From Ailanthus altissimus (taxonomy: Eukaryota > Streptophyta > Magnoliopsida > Sapindales > Simaroubaceae), in contig OX327705.1 in the NCBI GenBank assembly GCA_946807835.1, positions 15,530,501 through 15,594,500 of the forward strand: a DNA stretch of 64,000 nt, in the 5' to 3' direction. Under the pieces are notes generated by a model. That model was not told the origin of the DNA. It did not search any database and saw only the letters and a list, made by a program, of their open reading frames with translations. The position numbers were made by a program, and so were the translations under genes. Shown here one piece after another: positions 32,097-43,903 of this stretch. Each line of letters begins with the position of its first letter. Within the stretch, counting starts at the first letter, position 1.

Positions 32097-32938
32097 TGTT
32101 AGAGATTTGGTGATTTAACAATTTTGGTTGAACAAAAATTGAGAAAATATCAAAGAAGAGAGTCACAGGAAGTTTAGAACGTGTGGGACATATATGGAGA
32201 AGTTTAGGATGTGTGGGACATGAAAGGGGAAGCAAAACGGAACTCAAAGACATGAAAGAAGTGAGGAAAAGCGTGGAAGCTGGAACAGGGCCTAGCGTTG
32301 CGGCGCCCAGTCCAGAACCCCAACGTTGCAGCGCTTGGTCCCCAGTGTCACGGTGTCGGGTGCGATGTGCTCAGTGCCGCGACGCTAGAGCCGGGAAAAG
32401 TTCATTTTTTTATTTGAAATTTGAGTTTTAGGAAGTTTAGGACTTCTAAAATAAGTAGACTCTTACTGCAACAAGGAATAGGGTTAGTAGGTACGAAATA
32501 ACCCATATATAAACACTTATAAACCCTTTAGTTGAGATTAAGTATTAAGAGAGACTCTAAGAGAAGGGAAGAACTAGGTAGACACTAAGTGCTTGTGTGC
32601 GCTAAGGTGGAACCGTTATTTGGGTATTCATTGTTCGTAGTAGAGTAAGAGTACACTAAACACTAGGTCCTTTTGAGGGTTCTTCATTGGGTTTTCCTTG
32701 TAAAATCTCTAGGGAGTTAATAAGAGAGGCTAGGATCCTTAGATCTACCGTGGACGTAGGCAATTGGTTGAACTGTATAAAATTGTGTTGTAATCTTTAT
32801 TTTCTACTTGAATTCTTGGTATTTTGCTTGATTTATAGGTTATTCTGCTGCGTAAAGAGATTAGGGTTCAAGGTTGAATTTGTAGTTCTTCGCTTTAACT
32901 TAATCTCAAAAGGGAGAAGGGTCATTCTTCTCTCAACA
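32097..32938 (+). repeat. 5' LTR of copia C
   Basis: TGTTAGAGATTTGG to TTCTCTCAACA. Matches 34398-35262 and 20844-21693. The GC-rich motif block lies at 32285-32395. Short frames within it are not genes. Confidence 0.9.
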
Positions 32939-32940
32939 AA

Positions 32941-32954
32941 CTGGTATCAGAGTA
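32941..32954 (+). promoter_or_regulatory. Primer-binding site of copia C
   Basis: CTGGTATCAGAGTA, two bases after the LTR; matches the initiator Met-tRNA 3' end (TGGTATCAGAGC type). Confidence 0.9.
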
Positions 32955-32989
32955 AGGTTCGATAATACAAATCTGGGGTATTTAAACCA

Positions 32990-34140
32990 TGACTGTAATC
33001 AAGTAAGAAATAAAGAAGTTCAATAGGATGAATTACTTCAATATTTGGAAGAAGAAGGTTAGGGCTCGACTAGTGAAGGAATGGCTAGACTCAGCCTTGG
33101 AGGAAGCCAGTTCCTTAACTAGCGAAGGGACAACAACCTTAAAGTCCAGATAAAAAGATTGGGACACGATTTAGAAAAAAGTTCATAGTACCATAATCAT
33201 AGCGTTGAGCGATGAAGTATTAAGGGAAGTTGGTGATGAAGAAACCGCTTTGAGGCTATAGAAGAGACTCGATGCATTATACATAAAGAAGTCTCTTGTA
33301 AATAGACGTCTTGTGAAAAGAAACTGCATCAGCTAACAATGCATGAAGGATCTTCCTTGAGAGTTTACATTGACGAGTTCAATAAAATCATCATAAGTCT
33401 TTAGCAATTGGGCATCAAGATTGAAGATGAAGACAAGGCTATAATCTTGTTAAGTTCGCTGCCAAAAAGCTATGAGAGCTTTATAGATATGCTGTTGTAT
33501 GGTAAGGAGTCTTTAATGATGAATGACGTTAAGGCCTCATTGAACTCAAAAGAATTAACAAAGTGATCTGAGTCTGAGAGTGAAGCAACATTACTCGCAC
33601 AAGGGAGAAAGAGTAACCAATCAAGGAGGAGATCCAAGAAGTATTTCCTTTGTAATAAGGAATGGCACTTTATGAAAGATTGTCTGAAATCAAAAGGCCA
33701 AGAAGGGTGGGTTGCACTCGATACTAGAAAAGAAACTGAAGTTGTAGATATATTGGTAGCCTCAAGGGGAAAGTACACTGGCAAATAGATACTAGATTCA
33801 GGTGCAGCATCCATATGTGTCCAGAAAGATTGATGTTTACCAACTACAAAGTTAAGAGAGGTAAAGCTCTAATGGGGAATGACATGACTTGTGAGATCAT
33901 GGGAGTTTGTGACATAAAGCTGAGGATGCAAGGTGGAGAAATTAAGGACTTATATGGTGTAAGGCATGTTCCTAAGCTAGGGAGAAACTTGATATCCCTA
34001 AGCAAGCTCGATGAGGAAGGGTATTCGGTTAGAGCGAAAAAAGAAAAACTAAGGGTAAAGAAATGACCTATAAGGTTTAAGAGTGAAAAGCAAAATGAGA
34101 GGCTCTATGTACTTACTGGGATGGCCATGAGTGTCTTAAC
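32990..34140 (+). pseudogene. Copia C gag-protease
   Basis: The plus strand begins MTVIK, then FNRMNYFNIWKKKVRARLVK (about 33020-33080), MHEGSSLRVYIDEFNKIIIS (33340-33400) and LLSSLPKSYESFIDML (33450-33495). A zinc knuckle follows, YFLCNKEWHFMKDC (33640-33690, first Cys of CCHC changed to Tyr), and then the protease ILDSGAASI near 33790 (DSG active site intact). LYVLTGMA near 34105 is the pre-integrase start. Frame 33815-34066 covers the protease tail (YGVRHVPKLGRNLISLSKLD). Several stops; dead. Confidence 0.85.
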
Positions 34141-34397
34141 GTGAGGTGTTGGGGTAATATAGACCACTATGCGATATCCAAACTATGCTCACCGAGGTGA
34201 TAAGGGTCAGAAAGGAGTGCAACGCATCCATACCCTATGTAAGGTGCACAAATGCCTTTAAGGACCAAAGTCACTAGTCCGAAAAAAGTTAAGTTTGGGT
34301 GGAGACTTAATTGGATTTAACTCTAGGTGATAGAGTATTGGTGTGGATTGGATCCAGAAGCCTTTTTATTTGGAAGATTTGGAATCAATGAATGATT

Positions 34398-35262
34398 TGT
34401 TAGAGATTTGGGAATTCAATAATCTTGGTTAGACATGAATTGAGATGAATATCAAAGAATAAAGTCACAAAAAGTCTAGAATGTATGGAACATGTATGGA
34501 GAAGTCTAGGATGTGTGAGACACGAAAAGGAAAGCAAAATAGGACTCGAAGATGTGAAGAAAGCGAGAAAAAGGGTAGAACCTAGAACAGAGCTCAGCGC
34601 CGCAATGCCCAATCAAGAACCCTAGCGTCGCAGCACTAGGCGTGATGTGCTCAGTGCTGTGGTGCTAGGACCTCAGCGTCATGGTGCCAAGACCTCAGTG
34701 TTGAGGCACCAGAGCCAGGAAAAGTCTATTTTTGATCCAGATTGTACTTTTTGAGAAGTTTAGGACTTTCAAAACAAGTAGACTCTTACTTCAATAAGGA
34801 ATAGGGTTAGTAGGCATGAGATAACCCCTATATATATACTTGTAAACCCTTTAGTTGAGATTACGCATTAAGAAAAACTCTAAAAGAAGGGAAGAACTGG
34901 GTAGACACTAAGTTCTTGTGTGCGCAAGGGTAGAATCATCGTTTGGGTGTTCATTGTTCGTAATAGAGCAAGGGTACACTAAACACTAGGTCATTTTAAG
35001 GGTTCTTCATTGGGTTTTCCTTGTAAAATCTCCAGGGAGTTAATATGAGAGGCTAGGATCCTTGGATCCACCGTAGACATAGGCAATTGGCCGAACCATG
35101 TAAGATTGTATTGTGATCTTTATTTTTTGCTTTGAATTCTTATTATTTTGCTTGATATACAGGTTATTCCGTTGCACAAAGAGGGTAGGGTTCAAGGTTG
35201 AACTTGGAGTTCTTCGCTTCAACCTAATCTCAATGGGGAGAATGGCAATTTCTCCTTCAACA
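34398..35262 (+). repeat. 3' LTR of copia C
   Basis: TGTTAGAGATTTGG to CTCCTTCAACA, preceded by a purine-rich stretch. GC-rich motif block at 34590-34720. Somewhat diverged from the 5' LTR, so the insertion is not recent. Confidence 0.9.
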
Positions 35263-35744
35263 TTTATAATTAAAAATCAAAACCTTAATATGTCTAAACT
35301 TTAAGACTTTTCTTCTTCAATTGTGTTGGATGAATTTTATTTTTATAATTCTGTTAGAATAATTTTATTATTAGATGCATTAAATTTTTGATTATTTTAA
35401 TGTAATTTAAAATTTATTATTCGTGACTTAAATATATTTTAAACGAATCGAATATTTTATGTAAACGAATCAAATTAGGTGTTATTATTCTTTTAAAAGA
35501 ATAAAATTATAAACGAATCAAATCGTGTATAATCGTATAAACGAATTAAATTTGATCCATTTATTTAAACATATCTAATCGTGTAATATCGTGTAATTCG
35601 CTTATTAAACGAATTGAATCTGTATTTGAATGTTTGATTTATTTAGTTAAACAAATCGTAAACAAATACAATAAAAATTTGTTAATGCCTTATATTGACA
35701 CGACATGAATATGATTCATTTACACGAATTACCACCCTTATGCA

Positions 35745-36112
35745 GATTGATCCAAAATACACATCATTTATCTCAAAATTTTGTTATTTATATAATGATG
35801 AAGTTATTTTCATCAATAAAGCACCGAAGAAGAGCCAAAAAGTAGAGAGAAGGTGGCGGCCTCCATGGAGTCAACACTCATATGGTGGTGAGTGATGGTA
35901 CATCACCACTACCATTAGAGTCGCTTAGCATCAATCTATCCAATGGTGGTAGCATTGTACCACCACTCACCACCGTTTGAGTGGTGACTCCATGAAGGTC
36001 ACTTTATTTTCTCCTTGTTTTGGCTCATCTCTAGTGCTCCATTGATGAAAATAACTCCATCATTGTGTTGATCATGAAATTTTGAGTAAAATAATATATA
36101 TTTTGGATCAAT
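35745..36112. mobile_element. MITE / foldback with ~175-bp arms
   Basis: The left arm (GATTGATCCAAAATACAC, ATGATGAAGTTATTTTCATC, CCTCCATGGAGTCA) is the inverted partner of the right arm (TGACTCCATGAAGG, GATGAAAATAACTCCATCAT, ATATATTTTGGATCAATT). A loop of ~20 bp sits near 35926-35940. Non-coding; the short plus frame is part of an arm. Confidence 0.75.
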
Positions 36113-36865
36113 TCGCCATTAGTGATAGTTTTCGATCAGTAAGCAGCAGTGAAACTATTCACTGACAGTACTGTTCATTGTTCATGATTAAGATGCACAT
36201 TATTTGTTTATAATTTTATTTTATTTTGTACAAGACTTCGTCTAATATATCTTTTATAGTCTTTGTAAAATCTTGTATTGTCAATTTATTAGTTCATTGA
36301 TTCTATATTTTTTACAATACTTTATTTTATATAATTTGGTATAGTCTTGAATGAATGTGTGATTATATAATTGTAGATACATATTCAAAATTTTAATACA
36401 CAACAAAAGTATATTTTATACATATTATACTCAACCAATACATAAACTCATGTATTATATACATGTATATGTATAACTATTATACAATAATTATAAAAGA
36501 AGAACACTTACCAAAAATGAAGGTAGCTTTCCAAATTTGTATATGTTCCAATTTGTAACATCTATGAATTTTGTATTTTATTTATTTTATTGAAAGTGGA
36601 CACTATGTTCATTTAATAATCTTTCAATAAAATAAGTGTCTTTTGATTAGAAAATACTTAATACATTAAGCATTAATAATACTATTATTTTTATTATAAA
36701 GTGAGTGGCGTACTATCATCTATTAATTTATTTTTGTATTATAAAATGCCAATCATATTAAACATTAAGAATTTTTTTAACAAAGTAAGTAATGCATTTA
36801 AATTTATCACTTTATCTTTGTATTATAAAATGCCAAAAGAAATAAGCATTAAGCATTTTTAATCA
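36113..36865. other. Non-coding AT-rich stretch
   Basis: Contains loosely repeated blocks AAAATGCCAAWMATATTAAG near 36744 and 36825 and no coding homology. Confidence 0.4.
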
Positions 36866-37457
36866 AGTGATGGTCATGTAAGTGGATCACTTATAAACTC
36901 ATTATAGCGCTTTAATTTAAGAACCAAAAATACTACTTAACTCAAGGATACCATTCATTGACGGCCTTTTATGGAATGTATATTTGACATCTTCATGAGT
37001 TTGTTCAGTATCAAGTCCTTACTTAACACTTACATGCCTATACGAGCTTTCATTAACTTCACAATTTAATAAGACTAACCATTTAGATATTCCAGATACA
37101 GACATACACTAGTTTATTTAGTTATACTAACTGACCTATGTCGGTAAACCTACGACCGAAAACCAATTTCGAGAATATAGTGCATAGTGATATTTCTTAA
37201 CATCATTTGTAACTCATTTCAACTATGTCATTATAATAAATATTATCAGGTCTTGGTCATAATTCATATAAGGTTCTAACTCTTATAACTAATCTAACTT
37301 TTAGTTGTGATCTAAACTCTTTTAGATCTATAATGTATAAAAACAAATAATATTAAAACCATATAATAAATAAATAACGATTTTATGAAAATGTATATTG
37401 TATAAATAAAATAAAATTTATACGAATTAGAATGGCGCTCGAGCACCAACTCCAACA
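36866..37457 (-). repeat. Truncated B-family copia LTR
   Basis: Parallels the last ~650 bp of the solo LTR ending at 40940: GTGGATCACTTATAAACTCA, CATTGACGGCC, ATGCCTATACGAGCTT, ATCTAAACTCTTTTAGATC and a terminal AACTCCAACA at 37457. The other three quarters of the LTR are absent. Confidence 0.75.
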
Positions 37458-38015
37458 CTTGTATAGTCTTGTATTGACATTTTTGTTTACAATACTTGTT
37501 TCGAACATTCGCGTTCATCTGCCACTGCATTTTTATTAATAAATGTTTATGGCATAAGGTTTGACAACACTGACTTTCTTCTAAACAAGGATGTGTAATT
37601 GGTGGGCTCTTCTCTTTACCCAAATATATTTTATAAATGACACGTAAAGGGTTTTTAAGAAAAAGTCTACATGACTGTTTGTCAAAAATTTTATAGGTGG
37701 AATAGGGTCCATTGTGTTTACCCTAAATGTTAAATTGATATCATATTAAGAGAAATCAAAGCTAGTGACAGCAACAACTTCTTGAACAAGTTGGTCATAA
37801 TTTTATGATCATAGAACCTTAATTCTTGTAGTATTTATTTTTCATAAAACCTATAAAGGCCCTTATTTTTATCCATTCACCATCATAAACAATCAACATG
37901 CACACAATGTGCATTGATCTAAAGAAAATATAATTGAAATACAACCTAATTAGAATTATGTTTAACCAATTATTGTTAACTACGACACAAATATCATGCA
38001 TCAAATACAAGCTTA
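37458..38015. other. Non-coding spacer left of gypsy D
   Basis: No element or gene recognised. The pentamer GCTTA (38011-38015) flanks gypsy D; its partner would lie beyond the window. Confidence 0.4.
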
Positions 38016-41000
38016 TGTTACATTATGCCACGTTCTAGATCTCGAAAGATCTGACACATATAATGACCTACACTCATTCTATGATGTGCGCCAATAATTA
38101 GAATTTCATAAATTTTAAACTTAGATTTCATCATAAAGATCCTTAATAAGCCACTAGTAAACTCATACATAATCAAACCATAAATATCTTTGGTGGATCA
38201 AAACTCATACACATTCTATAAACAAGTCACAAAAGGGGCAAACTAATTATCCCCCAAAATACATGTCCACCAACTAACACCTAATGACTTAAGGAACTCT
38301 AGGAACAGCAGAAGTCTTACCGAATCTATTATGCACACACATGCCTTTAGTCACCTAAAAATCACAATAAACTATAACGAGTATAAAACTCAGTAAGTAC
38401 ACTAGTTTTTCATATACTAAAATATATATACATGTAAGTGATGCATAAGCATGATATGCCATAGAGAATCATAATCAAAATCTTATTAAAATCACATGTT
38501 GGGAAAACATTTACACATTCTTTCAAAACTTATAACAAGAATATCATCACCCAACTATTACTTAGTTTGACTTCATATATCACATATTAGATAATAAGCT
38601 AATGCCACCCATCAGCGACATATCGTATGAGAGGAATAAAGCAAGTGAGGCTTAGATTTTACACACATAAAATGCTCATGCCCGAAGGTACAAGCCATTC
38701 TCTCACCCTAATCATCAATGAGTCCTCTTACATGCACTAATATGCTGCAATATGAATGAGATCCTCTCTACATATGGAACACATATCACTTATACTAATT
38801 CCAAAGGAAATTCCATACATAAAGGCTCTATATATCACATAAGATGCCTACAAAGTAAATAGTGAGTTCGAGTTGTTAGTGTGTTATGTATATAGTGAAT
38901 GTGTGCATTTTAATTTTTAATTTTACACGTCTCATATGCAAAATATACACAGGTGAATATAATACACATATCTCATTACACTAATGAGATATAAAGAGCT
39001 TACCCTTGAAGCGTTGCTCTGAACAATTCTAGCCCATGAACTCGTTGGGATTGCTGGAGCTATAATGGTAGCTTCCTTTCTCAGCAAGAATTAAAGTTGA
39101 AGCAATTTTTCTTCTTTTATCTATAAGCTAAATTAACTATTTGTAACTCTTATTTTTTTATGATTGATTTCAATTGAACAAACCCACTCTATATACCCTT
39201 CATTGTCGCCCATTTTGCCAATCAAAATAGTCTTAATGGCTATTTAATTCAAGAATGACAGTGTACAAAAGAGGCCACCACATGCTTGTTAAGATGGCTT
39301 GGTAGCTATATATATATATATATTAGCTGAATTAAAGGGAAGATTAGTGGCCAATTCTCTTTCAAAAGCCATTAGATGATAGCCACCACATGCTTACCAA
39401 ATATAAATTTGAAAGAATGACAATGCAAAAGAGCCCACCTCATGCTTAAGCAAAATAAATTTGGTGGCAATGAATTGAATTAGTCGAATTTCATAAAGCA
39501 TGAGGTAGTGATGTTTTCCAATAGCCATACATTTTATGATTAATGGATGTAATGAATGGCCAAAGCATGAAACATTTCATGCTTAATTCATTCAAATTGT
39601 GGCAATTTTGCTTTGCCATATGTCATGCCATTATAAGGCATAATCATGCCTTGGCTTGACATGTGGCAGCAACTTAGGGGATGAGATGGCAAGTCCATAC
39701 TTGCCACTTGCCAACTTCCTATTAGGTATAACATTTAAATCTTATTAGCTTTCCGAGAGACCTTAAAATAATTCTTGCTTTTCAACATCTATCCAGATCA
39801 AACCATTCGACTCGATGCATTACCTCAGTGCTTAATGAGTATACTTTATATTTTAAGACTCCCTATATTCATTTTCATCTGTCTTACGAAACTCTTTCGT
39901 AAGTCCATAAACGATAACCCATACATACGATACAAAAATTAAAGAATGAGGTTAATATATATTCATATAATTCCTCCGTCACTTATATCCTAGAAGAGCA
40001 AAGACATAGATTATAACCGTCAAGTCTTCATATGATCAACCTTAAACATAACTCTAGATTCGTATTTCAATAAATAATATCTACAAGCGATATTTTTTAT
40101 TCCACGAAAAACACTTTTCTTTGTTTATTGCTTATAGCATCAAGACTATAAACGACTCACTCATAAGAGCCGACAGATCCCATATCTACACACATCAGAC
40201 TTCATGATTATCAAACCATACTCAGCGACACCCAGTGGTCAGACTATAAAAGTCTTTGATATATATAGAACGTAACTATAGTAGATCACTCATAAACTCA
40301 CAATGGTACTTAGGTTAAGTAACCATAAATATTACTCAACTCGAAAAGACTCTCCATTGACGACTTTATAAGATGTCTATTGGAGGTCCTCATTGAGTCT
40401 GTTTAGTACCCAGTCCTCACTAAATACCCATATGCCTATACGAGCTTCTACTAAGCTCATGATTGGTAAGACTAACCATCTGGACCATCCAGACATAGAT
40501 ATACACTGATCTACGTATGATAAGGTCATTACCAACAAACCCGCATCAGTGAAGATAGATTAGGAACATAACATTTGATAACATACTTGCACAATGATAT
40601 TTTCGAGCATTATTTTCAAATCCTTGTAACTATGTCATTGTTAATATATCCTCAAATCTTTGTCCCATTTTAAACATGGCTCTAACTCTTTAAATTTTAC
40701 TGACTCTTATAAGCTGTCAACTTTTAGCACTGATAACGCTAAATGATGCTAACTCTTAGCCGTTGTCTAAACTCTTTTAGACTAGATCTAAACTCCTTTA
40801 GATCATATAGCTTCTGAAATGTTACAAGCATCTCACCAAATTATAAACGTAATTAGTGATTTCACGAAATATGTTTTGAGTAAATATCAAAATAAAATAT
40901 TACTATAAAATGAGATGGCACGTAAGTACAAATCTCAACATAAGCATCCTAGAAAAACATAAAATTTATCTCATGGACATCTTTCACTTCAAAATCTTTC

Positions 41001-42802
41001 TTTCTTAAACACATTGTACTTTAAAAGCTCATTTTTATAAATACATGTATGACATGCATGTCTATGCTCCAATTTATAAATATGTGCCATTCACATTTTC
41101 ATATCAAAATATGCTAGGCATGATATAAACATATTTCAAATCAGATTTGCAAATCATACACAAACATATATTGTGTTTATTATAATTCTAGTAAAAAGTT
41201 TGGTATACTTACCTCTCGTCGATCACATAACAAAGCTTAATCTCCTTAACCTATCAATAGAGATAAACCTTTTTCATAAGTATCACTATTTATACAAAAC
41301 AATTTAAAATAGCTCATAAAACTACACAAATTATACTTATCACCTCAAATTGGTTCAATTACTTGGTTTCTCAAAACTTGTCAATTCTAACCACATGCAC
41401 TTAATCAATTTTTTTTAATACATCAACTGATGTCCAATTACAAAAATATTAAAATATATAATTCTTGACTCATATATCATTCTCATATATAGATATTATA
41501 TCATAATTTCCACAAAATCTATTTCATAATCACTCTCAATCTAAACTATTATACTAACAGGATCAAAATATTGATTGAACAATATTCAATCTCTCAATTT
41601 TTTTAAAATCAAATCCAAGCTCAAAAACCATTGAACCATAACTAAATTGTTCTTGACACATAACTTAGTCCACAATAAATAATACATAATTGAATCAACA
41701 CAAAATATATTTTAAAATAATTTTATTCCAAAGCTTTTCAGAATCTGCAAGGGAAATTCTGCATTGAGTTTATATAGTTTAAAAAATCATAGTAGTTTGA
41801 AGTAGTGAGTTAAATGCTAAAATTCTGATATATTATGCTAGACATATAAATGAATTATGTTTTAGAAAATCATAATTTTTGAAGATCATTTGGCAAACCA
41901 AAATTTGTTCGTTACTTGACCCTTCTATAAAAACTAACTATTCTAAAACTTTTAGGGTCATTTTTAGAAAATCACCAAAAATTGAATTATGGAGTTTTCA
42001 AATGAATCAAAGTTTCACATATTTGGTAGAATGTCTAGTTTCATAGGTAAAAACCCAAATAAAAAATAAAAGCACAATATTTTATAAAAATCATAGATTG
42101 AGCCATGGTCATACAGTAATTCTATAGGTTTGTTAGGATTCATTATCTCATCCATGTAATCATCCTCAATAATTAATATATATCACAAAATAATCATCAC
42201 ATCCACTATTTAGCAAGTTTCTAGAAATTATAACCTCATAAAAATTATACAACAAATATTTAATATTAGAGAAATAGCTCTAAAATACCTCTTAGTAGCA
42301 TAAGATTATTATATCACTCTTAATCTCTTCTTCCTTCTCCTTCTCTTCCTCTTGTTCTCTTCTCATTCTCTTGTAAGTTTGAAAGAGTTAGGTGGCTTAT
42401 AATGCTAGGGATAGGAGAAAGATGGATTTATATAGTGTCCATAAATTTACCCTTTTGTCTTTATTTAATTTTATCAATCTAATCTAGCATTTACCCATTT
42501 TTCTTACAATAGCCCCTAGTCCAATTATAGCATATTGTTTCGGCCTAGCCTTGTTGAGCCTAAATAAATTACATTCTAACTTATAACACATGTTTTTAGG
42601 CGTAATATCATTAAGCCTACATAGATTTTAGTCTATTTATAATAAGCCCAATGCTTAATTAAAACAAAATTATTCATACTCTAAGTAACAAACAAAGTCT
42701 TAGTAAAATAGAAAATTCTATTTTTCTAATACTATACAAACAACAATCATATATAAACATGAAACAAACTATTTTACTTACTATGGACACGCGGTTACTA
42801 CA
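38016..42802 (-). repeat. 3' LTR of gypsy D, split by a solo LTR
   Basis: Low end TGTTACATTATGCC at 38016; high end GGTTACTACA at 42802 (TGTAGTAACC on the element strand), next to the PPT. About 2.7 kb once 38874-40940 is removed. Matches 56747-57744 plus 63594-64000, for example TAAATATCTTTGGTG, CAACTAACACCTAATGACTT, TGCTCATGCCCGAAGGTA. Non-coding. Confidence 0.85.
38874..40940 (-). mobile_element. Solo LTR, B-family copia
   Basis: TGTTAGTGTGTTATG to ACAAATCTCAACA, 2067 bp, same orientation as the B2 LTRs (ending GGCACGTAAGTACAAATTC in B2). It interrupts the gypsy D LTR between AGTTCGAG and AGCATCCTAG; the other LTR copy reads GAGTTCAAGCATCCTAG continuously there (57604-57620). No internal region, so probably formed by LTR-LTR recombination. 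TSDs are imperfect. Contains a short (TA) run near 39311. Confidence 0.8.
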
Positions 42803-42818
42803 TCCTCCCCACCTTACA
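42803..42818 (-). promoter_or_regulatory. Polypurine tract of gypsy D
   Basis: The minus strand reads GTAAGGTGGGGAGGA directly before LTR start TGTAGTAACC. Typical second-strand primer of gypsy elements. Confidence 0.85.
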
Positions 42819-43903
42819 AAAATTGTCCTCAAAATATATGACTTATCCATGTAGATGGAGATACTTAGATCTCATTTCCTTCTCTCGTTCTTATGCTGCC
42901 TCTTCAATTGAATGATTTTTCCACAAATTCTTTACCAAAGAGATCTTCTTGGTAAGTAAAGCTTGCTATTTATGGTTCAAAATTTTAATAGGCACCTCTT
43001 CATACATCGGATCATCTCTAAGCTGAAGTGGTTCATAACTTAGCACATGTGAGGAGTTCGAAACATATTTTTGTAGCATGGATACATGAAACACATTATG
43101 AACTCCTGATAACAATAGGGGAAGGGTAAGTTTATAAGCCACATCGCCTATCCTTTTAAGAATTTCAAATGGGATAATAAATCTTGGACTTAACTTTCCT
43201 TTCTTGCAAATATCATACTCCTTTCATTAAGGCAAATTTAAGAAATACCTTGTCGCCTACCATAAACTCCAAGTCCCTCATTTGATTGTCTTCATAGCTC
43301 TTCTGTCTACTCTGAGCCACGTTCTTTTCCTTATCTTTTCTATAACCTCATAAGTTTGATGGATAATCTCTGTACCTAAAACTTTTCTATCTCTAACTTT
43401 ATCCCAATGCACAGGAGATCTATATTTCCTTCTATATAAAGCTTCATATAGTGCTATACCAATAGTCGATTAGTAGCTGCTATTATAGGCAAACCACATT
43501 AATGAAAGATATTTATCCCAGCTACCTTTAAAAGTCTAACACACACGCCCTCAATATATCTTCTAAAATTTGAATAGTCCTTTCAGATAGGCCACCAATT
43601 TGCAGATGGAATGCTGTGCTAAAATTCAACTTCTTGCTTATAGCTTTATGTAGACTTTTCTAAAATATAAAAGTTAATTGAGGATCCTTTCAGATATAAT
43701 TGAACAGGCACTCCGTGAAGTCTTAAACTCTCAGCAATATACAATCAGGCATACTTATCCATGGAATGAGTAGTACATACAGGAATAAAATGCATTGATT
43801 TTGTTAGCCTATCCATAATTATCCATATGGCATTCTACCCCTTTTGTGTACTTAACAATACAACTATAAAATCCAAGGCAATTTGTTCCCATTTCTATTT
43901 TGG
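42819..43903 (-). pseudogene. Gypsy D integrase C-terminal half with chromodomain-like tail
   Basis: The minus strand begins, just past the copia insertion, with KWEQIALDFIV (the preceding Trp codon is now TAG). Then MDRLTKSMHFIPV, LYIAESLRLHGVPV and WDKYLSLMWFAYNSSY. YKLTLPLLLSGVHNVFHVSM and LSYEPLQLRDDPMYEE are the C-terminal signature, and KKISLVKNLWKNHSIEEAA is the chromodomain-like tail of Del/Tekay chromoviruses. Integrates cDNA in intact elements. Many stops and frame changes. Confidence 0.85.
43899..43903. repeat. Target-site duplication of copia B2, left
   Basis: TTTGG, identical to 53330-53334. Collapsing the two restores the gypsy integrase peptide LLVPK followed by KWEQIALDF. Confidence 0.95.

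Larger units (their letters stand above)
32097..35262 (+). mobile_element. Copia C, complete ends, gag-protease only
   Basis: A 3.17-kb element with identical TSDs TTTAT (32092-32096 and 35263-35267), LTRs of 842 and 865 bp, and a Met-tRNA type primer site. Gag, zinc knuckle, protease and the start of the pre-integrase region are present; integrase, RT and RNase H are absent. From about 34150 to the 3' LTR it carries the same non-coding block as the copy at 20620-20843. The two copies therefore share a 3' block that lacks pol: a non-autonomous type needing proteins from elsewhere. Confidence 0.9.
31851..35738. mobile_element. hAT-like non-autonomous remnant, split by copia C
   Basis: The left tip TATGGGTGTCAAAATAG and the right tip (minus strand) AAGGGTGGTAATTCGTGT resemble hAT-type MITE ends (TAGGGGTGTCAA). 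The two halves (31851-32096 and 35268-35738) are rich in ACGAATY/AAACGAAT blocks. Removing the copia insertion leaves about 0.7 kb. Flanks share only AGATT, so the TSD is unproven. Confidence 0.4.

Noticed and set aside
32183..32965. Open frames in copia C 5' LTR
   Set aside because: LTR sequence; the equivalents in the other LTR copies are not conserved as frames.
39308..39325. TATATATA run as a promoter or microsatellite
   Set aside because: Short simple repeat inside a solo LTR; common in such AT-rich DNA.
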